DNA of 64,000 bases from JAKFEE01 sp036675815 (GCA_036675815.1 JAKFEE010000022.1:62001-126000), one strand, 5' to 3'; shown: positions 42,313-51,065, counted from the first letter of the stretch. Notes: generated from the sequence alone by a model not told the origin. Made by a program: numbers and translations.

Positions 42313-42334
42313 AAGTCTCATCCATTTGAGACTT
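42313..42334. other. Perfect inverted repeat after phoU
   Basis: AAGTCTCA (42313-42320), TCCATT loop, TGAGACTT (42327-42334). It lies 49 nt after phoU. There is no T run, so it may be a transcript-end hairpin or an operator. Confidence 0.45.
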
Positions 42335-42364
42335 AGACTACGAAAGAGGAGGGGGGGGTTCCAT

Positions 42365-42392
42365 TTGGCCGCGATCGGGTGTAGCTTATATT
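42365..42392 (+). promoter_or_regulatory. Putative sRNA promoter
   Basis: TTGGCC (42365-42370) and TATATT (42387-42392) are 16 nt apart, 4/6 and 5/6 of sigma70 consensus. A run of eight G (42351-42358) lies immediately upstream. Confidence 0.45.
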
Positions 42393-42394
42393 CA

Positions 42395-42477
42395 TGAGGA
42401 CGATCCGAGTGTGAGAACACAAAGATTATCCTCAGCAAGGGCCGGCTAGGTGACACCTAGCCGGTCCTTTGCTTTTT
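42395..42477 (+). ncRNA. Putative small RNA with a bulged hairpin and terminator
   Basis: A stretch of about 80 nt folds into one long hairpin and ends in a strong terminator. TGAGGA (42395-42400) pairs with TCCTCA (42429-42434), GATC with GATT (one G-T pair), and GTGT-GAGA-ACAC (42409-42420) closes the top with a GNRA-type loop. The terminator stem is CCGGCTAGGT-GAC-ACCTAGCCGG (42442-42464) followed by TCCTTTGCTTTTT. A promoter-like pair lies just upstream. I do not recognise the family. The zinc-ribbon ORF on the other strand overlaps the 3' half. Confidence 0.55.
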
Positions 42478-42650
42478 CCGGGCAGGTGACGGCTGGTGTC
42501 GGTACTGCTCGGCCGGTTGAGGATGCCCAGTTCGTCCGACCACACGCGGAAGCAGGTCTGACACCAAGCATACACTTCACCATCCAATTTTTGGACGACG
42601 TGCGGTCCGCTCTTGCCACAACAGCGGCAGTCCAACCGTTCATGAGACAT
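42432..42650 (-). CDS. Small zinc-ribbon protein of unknown function
   Basis: A 72-residue frame with two cysteine pairs, DCRCCGKS at about residues 7-14 and WCQTCFRVW at about residues 29-37, a classical CxxC...CxxC zinc knuckle. The remaining C-terminal part is polar and overlaps the terminator hairpin of the putative small RNA on the opposite strand. The start at 42650 has a GGGGGTGAG upstream. It resembles small zinc-ribbon proteins of alphaproteobacteria, but none is known by function. The overlap leaves open whether the tail is translated. Confidence 0.55.
   Translation of the reverse strand: MSHERLDCRCCGKSGPHVVQKLDGEVYAWCQTCFRVWSDELGILNRPSSTDTSRHLPGKSKGPARCHLAGPC
42442..42477 (+). terminator. 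Rho-independent terminator
   Basis: CCGGCTAGGT (42442-42451), loop GAC, ACCTAGCCGG (42455-42464), followed by TCC TTT GC TTTTT. Strong on the plus strand; on the minus strand there is no good T run. Confidence 0.8.
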
Positions 42651-42839
42651 GGCTCACCCCCTATATGGCTCGATACTATACGCACGAAAGAGGTAGGCCC
42701 CGTTGGGGCAATTTTGTGGCGGAGACGCGGGGGTGAACGAACGGGACTCTTGTTAAGCCTAGGAGACAGGCCCATCTTGATCCCGTCGAATCCGCTTGGG
42801 CCGCCGCGTCGGCGGAAGCTGTCAGACCAGGGAGGATCC

Positions 42840-43046
42840 ATGCCCACTGGCACGATCAAATGGTTCAATGCAACCAAAGGCTATGGTTTCATCCAGCCCG
42901 ATGACGGGTCGGCCGACGTCTTTGTCCACATCTCGGCCGTCGAGCAAGCGGGGATGTCGAATTTGCGCGAAGGGCAGAAGCTGTCGTTCGAGCTGGAGCG
43001 TGGGCGCAATGGCAAGAACGCGGCGGTGGCGCTGAAGGCGCTGTAG
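42840..43046 (+). CDS. cspA: Cold-shock family protein
   Basis: A 68-residue OB-fold nucleic-acid chaperone. It has RNP1 KGYGFIQPD and RNP2 VFVHISAV, and starts MPTGTIKWFNATKG. ATG 42840 is preceded by AGGGAGGA. The 5' region of about 190 nt after the zinc-ribbon gene is long and could be a leader that folds with temperature, as in known csp genes. Which of the several csp paralogues this is cannot be told. Confidence 0.93.
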   Translation: MPTGTIKWFNATKGYGFIQPDDGSADVFVHISAVEQAGMSNLREGQKLSFELERGRNGKNAAVALKAL

Positions 43047-43069
43047 CGCGAAATGGGCCACCGCTATCG

Positions 43070-44275
43070 TTACTCCCGCCGCAACGCCTCGATTGGATCG
43101 AGGTAGGCGGCACGCCGCGCCGGAAAGTATCCGAATACAACGCCGACCAGCGCCGAGAAGCCGAAGGCGATCACGACGATCATCGGATCGACCAGGAACG
43201 GCACCGCCATGGCCTTGGTGGCGATGGCGGCGAGGCCGAGTCCGCCGGCGACGCCCAACAGGCCGCCGAACAGCGACAGCACGATGGCCTCGCCCAGGAA
43301 TTGCAGCAACACCTGATGCTCCAGGGCGCCGATGGCGAGGCGAATGCCGATCTCGCGTGTTCGCTCGGTTACCGAAACCAGCATGATGTTCATGATGCCG
43401 ATGCCGCCGACCAACAGGCTAGCCGCCGCCACCGCCCCCAGCAGCGCGGTCATCATGGCGGTGGCGCCGGTCGTCGCTTGGACGACCTGCCGCATGTCGC
43501 GCACGGTGAAATCATCCTCCTCGCCGACGCTGATGCCCCGGCGCTCGCGCAACAGTCGCTCGATGTCGGCTTGCACCTTGGCGGTGTTGACACCGTCCTC
43601 GGCCGAGACCTGGATGCGCGGGATGTCCACGTTGCCGGCGATGCGCCGCTGAAAGGTGCGTAGCGGCATCACCACCACGTCATCCAGATCGCTGCCGAAG
43701 CTGGACTGACCGCGCGGCGTCAGAAGTCCCACCACCTCGCAGGCGATGTTGTTGACGCGGATGGTCCGCCCGAGCGGGTCGGCAGGTCCGAACAGCGTGT
43801 TGCGCAGGGTTTGGCCAATCACGCATACGGCGCGACCGGCCCGCACCTCGGTGTCGAGGAACAGGCGGCCGGCCAGGGGCTGCAACTGCTGTGCAACGAA
43901 ATAGTCGTTGTCGGTGCCGGTTACGGTCGTATGGCGGCTTTCCGTGCCATAGACGGCGGTGACCGAGTCCTGGGTGGTCGGCGCTACGGCGCGCACGCCG
44001 CGCAGTTGATCGCGCATCGCCGCGATGTCGCGCGCATCGAAGGACCGCGCGTCGGCGCTGGCACGCCCAGGGCCGGATTGCCCCGGCGAGACGAACAGCA
44101 CGTTGCGGCCCAGTTTGGACAATTCGGCGGTGACCCGGGCGGTGGTGCCGTTGCCAATGGTGACCATGGCGATGACGGCGCCCACGCCGATGACGATGCC
44201 GAGAACGGTGAGGAACGAGCGCAGCGTATTGCGGCGGATCGACTGCAGGGCGAGCTTGAGTGTTTCGACGAGCAT
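43070..44275 (-). CDS. ABC transporter permease, MacB/FtsX type
   Basis: The 401-residue membrane subunit of a MacB-like exporter. It starts MLVETLKLALQSIRRNTLRSFLTVLGIVIGVGAVI, the usual MacB_PCD beginning (first helix at about residues 20-42). A periplasmic domain of about 220 residues follows, then three C-terminal helices with LLVGGIGIMNIMLVSVTERTREIGIRLAIGA and the C-terminal FGYFPARRAAYLDPIEALR. The start overlaps the ATPase stop by 1 nt. Here the ATPase and permease that are fused in MacB are separate genes. Confidence 0.9.
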   Translation of the reverse strand: MLVETLKLALQSIRRNTLRSFLTVLGIVIGVGAVIAMVTIGNGTTARVTAELSKLGRNVLFVSPGQSGPGRASADARSFDARDIAAMRDQLRGVRAVAPTTQDSVTAVYGTESRHTTVTGTDNDYFVAQQLQPLAGRLFLDTEVRAGRAVCVIGQTLRNTLFGPADPLGRTIRVNNIACEVVGLLTPRGQSSFGSDLDDVVVMPLRTFQRRIAGNVDIPRIQVSAEDGVNTAKVQADIERLLRERRGISVGEEDDFTVRDMRQVVQATTGATAMMTALLGAVAAASLLVGGIGIMNIMLVSVTERTREIGIRLAIGALEHQVLLQFLGEAIVLSLFGGLLGVAGGLGLAAIATKAMAVPFLVDPMIVVIAFGFSALVGVVFGYFPARRAAYLDPIEALRRE

Positions 44276-44997
44276 CAGGCCTGCGCTCCCGCGCTGTCGC
44301 CATCCGCGACGATGCGGCCGTCGTGGAACAGGATGCGGCGTTGAGCATACGCAGCCATGTCGGGCTCGTGGGTCACCATGATGACGGTGATGCCCTGGTC
44401 GCGGTTGAGGCTGCGCAGCAGGTCCATGATTTCATGGCTGGTGTGGCTGTCGAGATTGCCGGTCGGCTCGTCGGCGAGCAGGATCGCCGGCTCGGTGACG
44501 ATGGCGCGGGCGATGGCTACGCGCTGCTGTTGCCCGCCCGACAGCTCGGAGGACGTGTGCCGTTCGCGGCCGGACAGCCCGACCCGCGCCAGTACGTGCA
44601 ATGCGCGGGCGCGCCGTTCCGCCAGTGGCAGGCCGCGATAGACCAACGGTAATTCGACATTGTCGACAGCGCTGGTGCGCGCCAGGAGATTGAATCCCTG
44701 GAACACGAAGCCGATGAAATGGCGCCGCAGCAATGCGCGGCGCCGGCGGTCGAGACGGCCGGCATCGACGTGCTTGAACAGATAGCGGCCGGCGGTGGGA
44801 GTGTCGAGGCAGCCGATGATGTTCATCGCCGTCGATTTGCCCGAGCCCGACGGCCCCATGATGGCGACGAATTCGCCGGCGGCGATGGTCATGTCGACGC
44901 CGGCGAGGGCCGGCACTGCCGCCGCCCCGCGTCCGAAGGTCCTGCTCAGGCCGCGGAACCTGATCAGCGGCTCGGGTCTGGGCAACTGGTGAATCAC
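44275..44997 (-). CDS. ABC transporter ATP-binding protein, MacB type
   Basis: A 240-residue ATPase of the LolD/MacB class. The start is GTG 44997 (VIHQLPRPEPLIRF). Walker A GPSGSGKST at about residues 45-53, the signature SSELSGGQQQRVAIARA and Walker B ILLADEPTGNLDS are intact. TVIMVTHEPDMAAYAQR is the switch block. It is followed directly by the permease and preceded by the HlyD-type adaptor, which together form a tripartite exporter without its outer-membrane channel. Confidence 0.93.
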   Translation of the reverse strand: MIHQLPRPEPLIRFRGLSRTFGRGAAAVPALAGVDMTIAAGEFVAIMGPSGSGKSTAMNIIGCLDTPTAGRYLFKHVDAGRLDRRRRALLRRHFIGFVFQGFNLLARTSAVDNVELPLVYRGLPLAERRARALHVLARVGLSGRERHTSSELSGGQQQRVAIARAIVTEPAILLADEPTGNLDSHTSHEIMDLLRSLNRDQGITVIMVTHEPDMAAYAQRRILFHDGRIVADGDSAGAQA

Positions 44998-45007
44998 CGC
45001 TGGCCTC

Positions 45008-46285
45008 TCAGCGTGCGGCGGGAGTGATGCTGTCGACAACGACGTCCGTCCCTGGCTCGAGGGCGCCGTCGACGATCTCGGTGAAGCTGCCATCGCTGGC
45101 GCCGACCACGACGCGAACGGCTTGCGGAATGCCGTTCTCCAGCACCCATACCTGTCGGGCCGCCTCGGTGGCCGGCGGCTGGCTGGGCGCGCGGAAACGC
45201 GGCGCCGGCAGCAGCCGGCGGAAGAAACCCACCTCCTGCGGGGGCGGCTCGACGGCGGGTGGTGAGAAGCGCAACGCTCCATTGGGGACCAGCAGTGCAT
45301 CGGTGACCTCGCGCGCGACGATGTCTGCCGTCGCCGTCATTCCCGGGCGCAGCAATCGCTCCTCGTTGTCCACGGTCAACACCGCCTTGTACGTCACGAC
45401 GCCCTGGATGGTCTCGGACGCGAAGCGCAGTTCGCGGATGGTGGCGGGAAAACGGCGATCGGGATAGGCGTCGACCGAGAAGGTGGCGTTCTGGCCCTCG
45501 CGGACCTGGCCGATGTCGGCCTCGTCGACATCGACCTGCACCTCCATCTGGGTCAGGTCCTCGGCAATGGAGAACAGGATGGGGGCCTGGAATGACGAGG
45601 CCACGGTCTGGCCGGGGTCGACGGACCGTTGCAGCACGACGCCGTCGATCGGCGAGCGGATGAAGGCCTTGGCCAGATTGGTCTCGTTCAGCCGGAGGTC
45701 GGCCTCGGCGACGCCGACCTCGGCGCGGGCGCTTTCCAGCACGGCGGTGGCGCGGTAGTGAACGGCGCGGGCGATGTCGATGTCGCGCTCCGAGGTGATG
45801 CGGCTGCCGGCCAGGCTGCGCTTGCGGGCGTATTCACGCTCCGACTCGCGGACGGTCACCTCGGCCTCGGCCACCTTGGCCTGGGCCGCCGCCAGCTTGG
45901 CCCGCGAGTTCTCGACGGTGGCCAACAGCTTGGCCGTATCGAGCTCAGCCAGCACTTGGCCGGCGGTAACCGCGCTGTTGAAGTCGACGAGAACACGGCG
46001 CACGATGCCCGACAATTCGCTGGAGACGTCGACTCTGGTCGTTGGCTGGATGCTGCCGGTGGCGGTGACGATCACCTCGAGGTCACCTCGGTGCGCCGTG
46101 CCGGTCACGTAGCGTAGGCCGTCGCCATTGCGCCAGCTCAGGTAAAGCGCGACGGCCCCTGCCAGCACGGCAATCAATACGCCGACGGCTACCGCCCTTA
46201 TCCAGCGCCGCCGCGAGAAGCGCCCCAAAGGTTCGATTTCCAGCAGCACGTCCAGGTCTTCCGCGGGATTCCGCCGCAGGCGCAT
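45008..46285 (-). CDS. Periplasmic adaptor (membrane fusion) protein, MacA type
   Basis: A 425-residue HlyD/MacA-family adaptor. One N-terminal helix (about residues 29-51) anchors it. The barrel and lipoyl parts are seen in TGSIQPTTRVDVSSELSG (lipoyl half) and IRSPIDGVVLQRSVDPGQTV, separated by a coiled-coil hairpin of about 100 residues (VENSRAKLAAAQAKVAEAEVTV). The C-terminus is extended. It starts the operon of the MacB-type ATPase and permease. The exported substrate could be a drug, a peptide or a lipid. Confidence 0.9.
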   Translation of the reverse strand: MRLRRNPAEDLDVLLEIEPLGRFSRRRWIRAVAVGVLIAVLAGAVALYLSWRNGDGLRYVTGTAHRGDLEVIVTATGSIQPTTRVDVSSELSGIVRRVLVDFNSAVTAGQVLAELDTAKLLATVENSRAKLAAAQAKVAEAEVTVRESEREYARKRSLAGSRITSERDIDIARAVHYRATAVLESARAEVGVAEADLRLNETNLAKAFIRSPIDGVVLQRSVDPGQTVASSFQAPILFSIAEDLTQMEVQVDVDEADIGQVREGQNATFSVDAYPDRRFPATIRELRFASETIQGVVTYKAVLTVDNEERLLRPGMTATADIVAREVTDALLVPNGALRFSPPAVEPPPQEVGFFRRLLPAPRFRAPSQPPATEAARQVWVLENGIPQAVRVVVGASDGSFTEIVDGALEPGTDVVVDSITPAAR

Positions 46286-46339
46286 CCTTGTCTCCAGCCG
46301 GCTTGGTCCTGACGCTACGCGATTTGAGATTGGCGTTTG

Positions 46340-46353
46340 CTGATCCTAATCAA
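46340..46353 (+). promoter_or_regulatory. FNR/DNR-type box upstream of norC
   Basis: CTGATCCTAATCAA matches TTGATnnnnATCAA at 9 of 10 conserved positions. It lies 144 nt upstream of norC, a placement that fits anaerobic or NO-dependent activation. Confidence 0.65.
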
Positions 46354-46496
46354 AGGTGTCGGTTCGTTCTCGCCGATTCGCCTGCACGGCGCCGATCTCA
46401 TTGGGATTAAGCTGCTACCTCGTTTTGTGTTTGATCCCAAACCGGCACGGTCGTGTTTCCCTAGCTGATTCGTGGACTTCAGCGCTGGGGACAGCC

Positions 46497-46949
46497 ATGG
46501 CAGAGCGTCTGACGAAATCGGCCGCCCGCAACATCTTTTATGGCGGATCCGCGTTCTTTTTCATCACCTTCGTGATCCTGACCGCGCACAGCCACTACTA
46601 CATCGTGACCCAGAGTTCCGACGAGGCGACCCTGAGCGAGGCCGTCCTTCGCGGCAAGCACGTGTGGGAGCGCAATTCCTGCATCAACTGCCATTCGTTG
46701 TTGGGCGAGGGCGCCTATTTCGCGCCCGAGTTGGGCAATGTGTGGGTGCGCTATGGCGGTCGCGATGATCCGGAATCGGCACGCGCCGCCCTGTTCGCCT
46801 GGATGCAGTCGCAGCCGAGCGGCGTCGAGGGCCGGCGGCAAATGCCCCAGTTCAACCTTACCGATCAGGAACTCAACGACCTCGTCGACTTTCTGGAGTG
46901 GACCAGCCGCATCGACACCCAGGGCTGGCCGCCGAACACATCCGGATGA
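46497..46949 (+). CDS. norC: Nitric oxide reductase subunit C (cytochrome c)
   Basis: NorC brings electrons from a cytochrome c or cupredoxin to NorB. The 150-residue product starts MAERLTKSAARNIFYGG at ATG 46497 after GGGGA. One membrane helix (about residues 13-34) is followed by the haem c motif CINCHSLLGEG with CxxCH at about residues 63-67; the axial methionine is probably in RRQMPQF. It is the first gene of norCBQD and starts 144 nt after the FNR-type box. Confidence 0.95.
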   Translation: MAERLTKSAARNIFYGGSAFFFITFVILTAHSHYYIVTQSSDEATLSEAVLRGKHVWERNSCINCHSLLGEGAYFAPELGNVWVRYGGRDDPESARAALFAWMQSQPSGVEGRRQMPQFNLTDQELNDLVDFLEWTSRIDTQGWPPNTSG

Positions 46950-46959
46950 GAGGGCTGCC

Positions 46960-48315
46960 ATGCTGAGATACCCGACGCAAGCCATCGCCTACTGGTACTT
47001 CCTCGCCGCGATGGCGCTTTTCGTCGTGCAGGTTTTGGTCGGCTCGCTGGCGGGCACCGTCTACGTGCTGCCCAATTTCCTGGCCGAGCTGCTGCCCTTC
47101 AACATCCTGCGCATGATCCACACCAACGCCTTGCTGGTATGGCTGCTGTTGGGCTTCTTCGGTTCGACCTATTACTTGCTGCCGGAGGAAGCCGAGCGCG
47201 ACATCGAGAGCCCGCTGCTCGCCTATGTGCAGTTGGTCATCCTGGTGGTCGGCGCCTTGGCGGCGGTCGTGGGCTATACCTTCGGCATTCACGAGGGACG
47301 CGAGTTCCTCGAGCAGCCGCTGTGGGTCAAGGTTGGCATCGCCATCGCCGCGGTGATCTTCCTCTACAACGTGAGCATGACCGCGCTAAAGGGCCGCAAG
47401 ACGGCGGTGACCAACGTGCTGCTGCTGGGCATGTGGGGGATCGTCATCTTCTTCCTGTTCGCGTTCTACAACCCCGGCAATCTGGCGCTCGACAAGCTGT
47501 ACTGGTGGTATGTCGTGCATCTGTGGGTCGAGGGGGTATGGGAATTGGTCATGGCGGCCATCCTTGCCTTCCTCGTCATCAAGATCACCGGCGTCGATCG
47601 CGAAATCGTCGAGAAATGGCTATATGCGATCGTCGGCCTCGCCCTGTTCTCGGGGCTGCTGGGGACCGGCCATCATTATTATTGGATCGGCGCCCCGGGC
47701 TACTGGCAGTGGGTGGGCAGCCTGTTTTCGACCCTGGAGGTCCTGCCGTTCTTCGCCATGGTGATATTCGCCTTCACCATGGTGTGGAAAGGGCGGCGCG
47801 AGCACCCCAACGCCGCGGCGCTGCTGTGGACCCTGGGCACGCCGGTGATGGCGTTTTTCGGCGCCGGCGTGTGGGGGTTCATGCACACGCTGTCCTTCAT
47901 CAACTACTATACGCACGGCACCCAGGTGACGGCGGCGCACGGGCACCTCGCCTTTTTCGGCGCCTACGTCATGCTCAACCTGGCGATGATCACCTATACC
48001 ATGCCGTCGTTGCGCGGCCACGTCATGCCCTACAACCAGATCATCAACATGTGGAGCTTCTGGATCATGACGTCGGCGATGGCGTTCATGACCTTCACCC
48101 TGACCTTCGCCGGTGTGGTGCAGGTGCATCTGCAGCGTGTCATGGGCCTGACCTACATGGAGGTGCAGGACCAGTTGGCCATGTTCTACTGGATGCGGCT
48201 GGGCTCGGGGCTGTTCGTCGTGCTCTCGGTGCTGCTCTTCGTCTGGTCGGTGTTGGGGCGCGCGCGCGACCAGGTGCCGTCGCGTCTGGCGGCCCGCGCC
48301 GGGGCGGCGCAATGA
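46960..48315 (+). CDS. norB: Nitric oxide reductase subunit B (catalytic)
   Basis: NorB reduces two NO to N2O at a haem b3 / FeB site and belongs to the haem-copper oxidase superfamily. The 451-residue protein has twelve helices. Metal-ligand regions are visible: MIHTNALLVWLL (low-spin haem His), HLWVEGVWELV, LGTGHHYYWIG (FeB histidines) and the AHGHLAFFGAYVM segment. It is the short cytochrome c-dependent type (cNOR), not the quinol type. ATG 46960 follows norC by 10 nt and its stop overlaps norQ by 3 nt. Confidence 0.96.
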   Translation: MLRYPTQAIAYWYFLAAMALFVVQVLVGSLAGTVYVLPNFLAELLPFNILRMIHTNALLVWLLLGFFGSTYYLLPEEAERDIESPLLAYVQLVILVVGALAAVVGYTFGIHEGREFLEQPLWVKVGIAIAAVIFLYNVSMTALKGRKTAVTNVLLLGMWGIVIFFLFAFYNPGNLALDKLYWWYVVHLWVEGVWELVMAAILAFLVIKITGVDREIVEKWLYAIVGLALFSGLLGTGHHYYWIGAPGYWQWVGSLFSTLEVLPFFAMVIFAFTMVWKGRREHPNAAALLWTLGTPVMAFFGAGVWGFMHTLSFINYYTHGTQVTAAHGHLAFFGAYVMLNLAMITYTMPSLRGHVMPYNQIINMWSFWIMTSAMAFMTFTLTFAGVVQVHLQRVMGLTYMEVQDQLAMFYWMRLGSGLFVVLSVLLFVWSVLGRARDQVPSRLAARAGAAQ

Positions 48316-49124
48316 GCGGGGTGGTGCGCCGTGAAATCCCGGAATCGGCGGCGGCCATTCCGTTCTACGCGCCGATCGGCGGCGAAGTGGCCCTGTTTGA
48401 GCATGCCTACCGCAATCACCTGCCGCTGCTGCTCAAGGGGCCCACCGGTTGCGGCAAGACGCGTTTCGTGGCGCATATGGCGGCGCGGATGGGGCGGCCA
48501 CTCTACACCGTCGCCTGTCATGACGACCTTACCGCCGCCGATCTCACCGGCCGCTATCTGCTCAAGGGCGGCGATACCGTTTGGGTCGATGGCCCTTTGA
48601 CCCGGGCGGTGCGCGAGGGCGCCATCTGCTATCTCGACGAGGTGGTGGAGGCACGCAAGGATGTGACGGTGGTCCTGCATCCGCTTACCGACGATCGCCG
48701 CCTTCTGCCGCTGGAACGCACCGGCGAGCTGCTGGACGCGCCGCCCTCGTTCATGCTGGTGATGTCCTACAATCCCGGCTACCAGGCCATTCTCAAGTCG
48801 CTGAAGCCGTCGACGCGCCAGCGGTTCGTCGCCGTGGAGTTCGACTTCCCGCCCTTCGATGCCGAAGTGGGGATCGTCGCCGCGGAAAGCGGCTTGCCCC
48901 GTGAGTCGTGCGTGCCGCTGGTGCGGCTGGGGGCCGCCATGCGTCGGCTGAAGGGCCAGGACCTCGAAGAGGGCGTGTCGACACGGCTGCTCGTCTATTG
49001 CGCCATTCTGATCCGCAGCGGCTTGCCGCCGCAGGCGGCGATCCTCACCGCGCTGGTTGAGCCGCTGACCGACGATCCCGAGGTCAAGCGGGCGCTGCTG
49101 AGGGTGGCGGAGATGGCGGGGTGA
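48312..49124 (+). CDS. norQ: Nitric oxide reductase activation protein NorQ (AAA+ ATPase)
   Basis: NorQ is a MoxR-type AAA+ ATPase that, with NorD, inserts non-haem iron in NorB. The 270-residue product has Walker A GPTGCGKT at about residues 43-50, CYLDEVVEA as Walker B, and MSYNPGYQ as sensor I. It overlaps norB by 4 nt and is followed 4 nt later by norD. CbbQ and NirQ are close relatives; the gene order identifies it as NorQ. Confidence 0.94.
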   Translation: MSGVVRREIPESAAAIPFYAPIGGEVALFEHAYRNHLPLLLKGPTGCGKTRFVAHMAARMGRPLYTVACHDDLTAADLTGRYLLKGGDTVWVDGPLTRAVREGAICYLDEVVEARKDVTVVLHPLTDDRRLLPLERTGELLDAPPSFMLVMSYNPGYQAILKSLKPSTRQRFVAVEFDFPPFDAEVGIVAAESGLPRESCVPLVRLGAAMRRLKGQDLEEGVSTRLLVYCAILIRSGLPPQAAILTALVEPLTDDPEVKRALLRVAEMAG

Positions 49125-49128
49125 TGCC

Positions 49129-51045
49129 ATGGCCGGCTTCTGGGAACCCGAAGAAGCCGTCGGCACATTGTGGCATCGCATGGTGGGCGGCGGCGCCAGT
49201 ATCCGTGGCCATCCCGAGGCCGCCGTTACCTTTGCGGAAATTCGGCCCCGCTTGGCCCTCATCTTCCGCGCGCTCGGCGGAGCCGGCGCGGTCCGCATGG
49301 CCGCCGGCAATGCGGAGCCAAGCCGACATCGGCAGCCGCTGATCAGGCGCATCGGGCTGGGGGGCGACGAGAAGCTGGGGCGCCCGCGCTTCGACGGCTC
49401 GGTGCTGCATCTTCCCGAGCGCCTCGATATGTTTGGCGACCGCGCCGACAATGCCGCGCTGTACGAATGGCTCGTGGCGTTTTTTGCCCTGGCGCCGCCA
49501 TGGTCGCCGCTCCCCGACGACCCGCTGCAGGCGGACCTGATGCGGTTGCGCTATGCGCGCCGGGCCGTGGCCCTGACCCTGGCAGCGTGGCCGGGCCTCG
49601 CCGGCACCTACGGCCGGCTGTCGGCGGCCGTGTGCAGCCTCCGCCCCGTGCGCCGGCTTCCGCCCCAGGAGGCCGCCGTCGAGGTGCTGATCCAGAACAT
49701 GCTTGGTGCCGCGGCCGCGCCCGACCCCGCGCTTACCGCAGTGGTCGCCGACGATGCCGCCGGGCTTCACCACCTCCAAGCCGCGCCACAGTACCAACCG
49801 TTCCTGCCGGTGCCGCTGTGGGGCGAGACGGTGCCGCCGCCGCTGGGTGGGGCGACGGAGGACGGCGCAACCGAGGGCGGCGTTGGCCTCGCGGGCGACG
49901 CCAAACGGCGCCGGGCGCGACGGCGGCGAACCGACCAGATTCGTCGCAAGGACCCGCTCATGCTCAACCGCTTCGAAAAGATCTTGGGGCTGGCGGAAAT
50001 GGCTGACCGAAACCGCAAGACCGAGGATGACGACCCGGAAAGCGCCAGGAAAGCCGCGGACGACCTGGACGAAATTGCCATCGGCAGCCATGAGCACCGG
50101 CCAGCGACGCGCTTGGCACTCGACCTCGATATTGCCGTCGCCGACGCGGACACGGCGCCGGTCATTGCGGATACGACCTACCCGGAATGGGACTGGAAAC
50201 GCCGCGCCTATTTGCCTGACCACTGTCGAGTCGTCGTCGGACCGGCGGCGGCCGAGGGCGAGGACTGGCAGCCCGACGCGGTGACGCTGCGGCGAATGCG
50301 CCTCGTGCGCCGCCAATTCGAGGCGCTTCGGCCCCAACGCCAGATCATGCCGGCGCAGGCTGACGGCGATGATCTCGACCTGTCGGCCCTGGTGCGGGCG
50401 GTCGCCGATCGACGGGCCGGCGGGCCGGGCAGCGATCGCGTGTACAGCGCCGTGCGCAAGGTCGCCCGCGACCTCTCCGTTTGTTTGTTGGTCGACGTGT
50501 CCATGTCGACCGACGCCTGGATCGAGGACCGGCGGGTGCTCGACGTCACCAAGGAGGCGCTGCTGGTGCTGACTCACGGGCTGAGTGCGTCCAATGACGA
50601 GCATGCCATCCTCACCTTCACTTCGCGGCGGCGCCATCGGGTCGACGTGCGCTGGGTCAAGCACTTCGATGAGCGCCTGAGCCCGGCGGTCACGCGCCGC
50701 ATCCAGGCGCTCAGGCCCGGCGACTACACGCGCATGGGGGCCGCGGTGCGTCATGCCACCAGTCAGTTGGAACGGCGTCCGCACCGGCACCGGCTGTTGC
50801 TGCTGCTCACCGACGGCAAACCCAACGATGCTGACCATTACGAGGGCCGTTACGCCATCGAGGACACGCACGTTGCCGTTCAGGAGGCGCGCCGCGCCGG
50901 CCTCAAGGTGTTCGCCGTGACCGTCGACGCCAAGGGCCAGGATTACCTGCCTTATCTGTTCGGCCCCACCGCTTATGCAGTCTTTCCGCATATTGCGCGG
51001 CTGCCGGCGGCGCTCCCCGCCATCTACCGCCAGCTCACCGCGTGA
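49129..51045 (+). CDS. norD: Nitric oxide reductase activation protein NorD (VWA domain)
   Basis: NorD partners NorQ in maturation of NorB. The 638-residue product has a large N-terminal part of unknown fold, with an acidic and basic middle region, and a C-terminal von Willebrand factor A domain. The metal-ion-dependent site DVSMSTDAWIED is at about residues 451-462, and LLLTDGKPND gives the second ligand set. Length and order are typical of NorD. No norE or norF follows. Confidence 0.94.
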   Translation: MAGFWEPEEAVGTLWHRMVGGGASIRGHPEAAVTFAEIRPRLALIFRALGGAGAVRMAAGNAEPSRHRQPLIRRIGLGGDEKLGRPRFDGSVLHLPERLDMFGDRADNAALYEWLVAFFALAPPWSPLPDDPLQADLMRLRYARRAVALTLAAWPGLAGTYGRLSAAVCSLRPVRRLPPQEAAVEVLIQNMLGAAAAPDPALTAVVADDAAGLHHLQAAPQYQPFLPVPLWGETVPPPLGGATEDGATEGGVGLAGDAKRRRARRRRTDQIRRKDPLMLNRFEKILGLAEMADRNRKTEDDDPESARKAADDLDEIAIGSHEHRPATRLALDLDIAVADADTAPVIADTTYPEWDWKRRAYLPDHCRVVVGPAAAEGEDWQPDAVTLRRMRLVRRQFEALRPQRQIMPAQADGDDLDLSALVRAVADRRAGGPGSDRVYSAVRKVARDLSVCLLVDVSMSTDAWIEDRRVLDVTKEALLVLTHGLSASNDEHAILTFTSRRRHRVDVRWVKHFDERLSPAVTRRIQALRPGDYTRMGAAVRHATSQLERRPHRHRLLLLLTDGKPNDADHYEGRYAIEDTHVAVQEARRAGLKVFAVTVDAKGQDYLPYLFGPTAYAVFPHIARLPAALPAIYRQLTA

Positions 51046-51065
51046 TCGATACATGGAGTGCTGTC

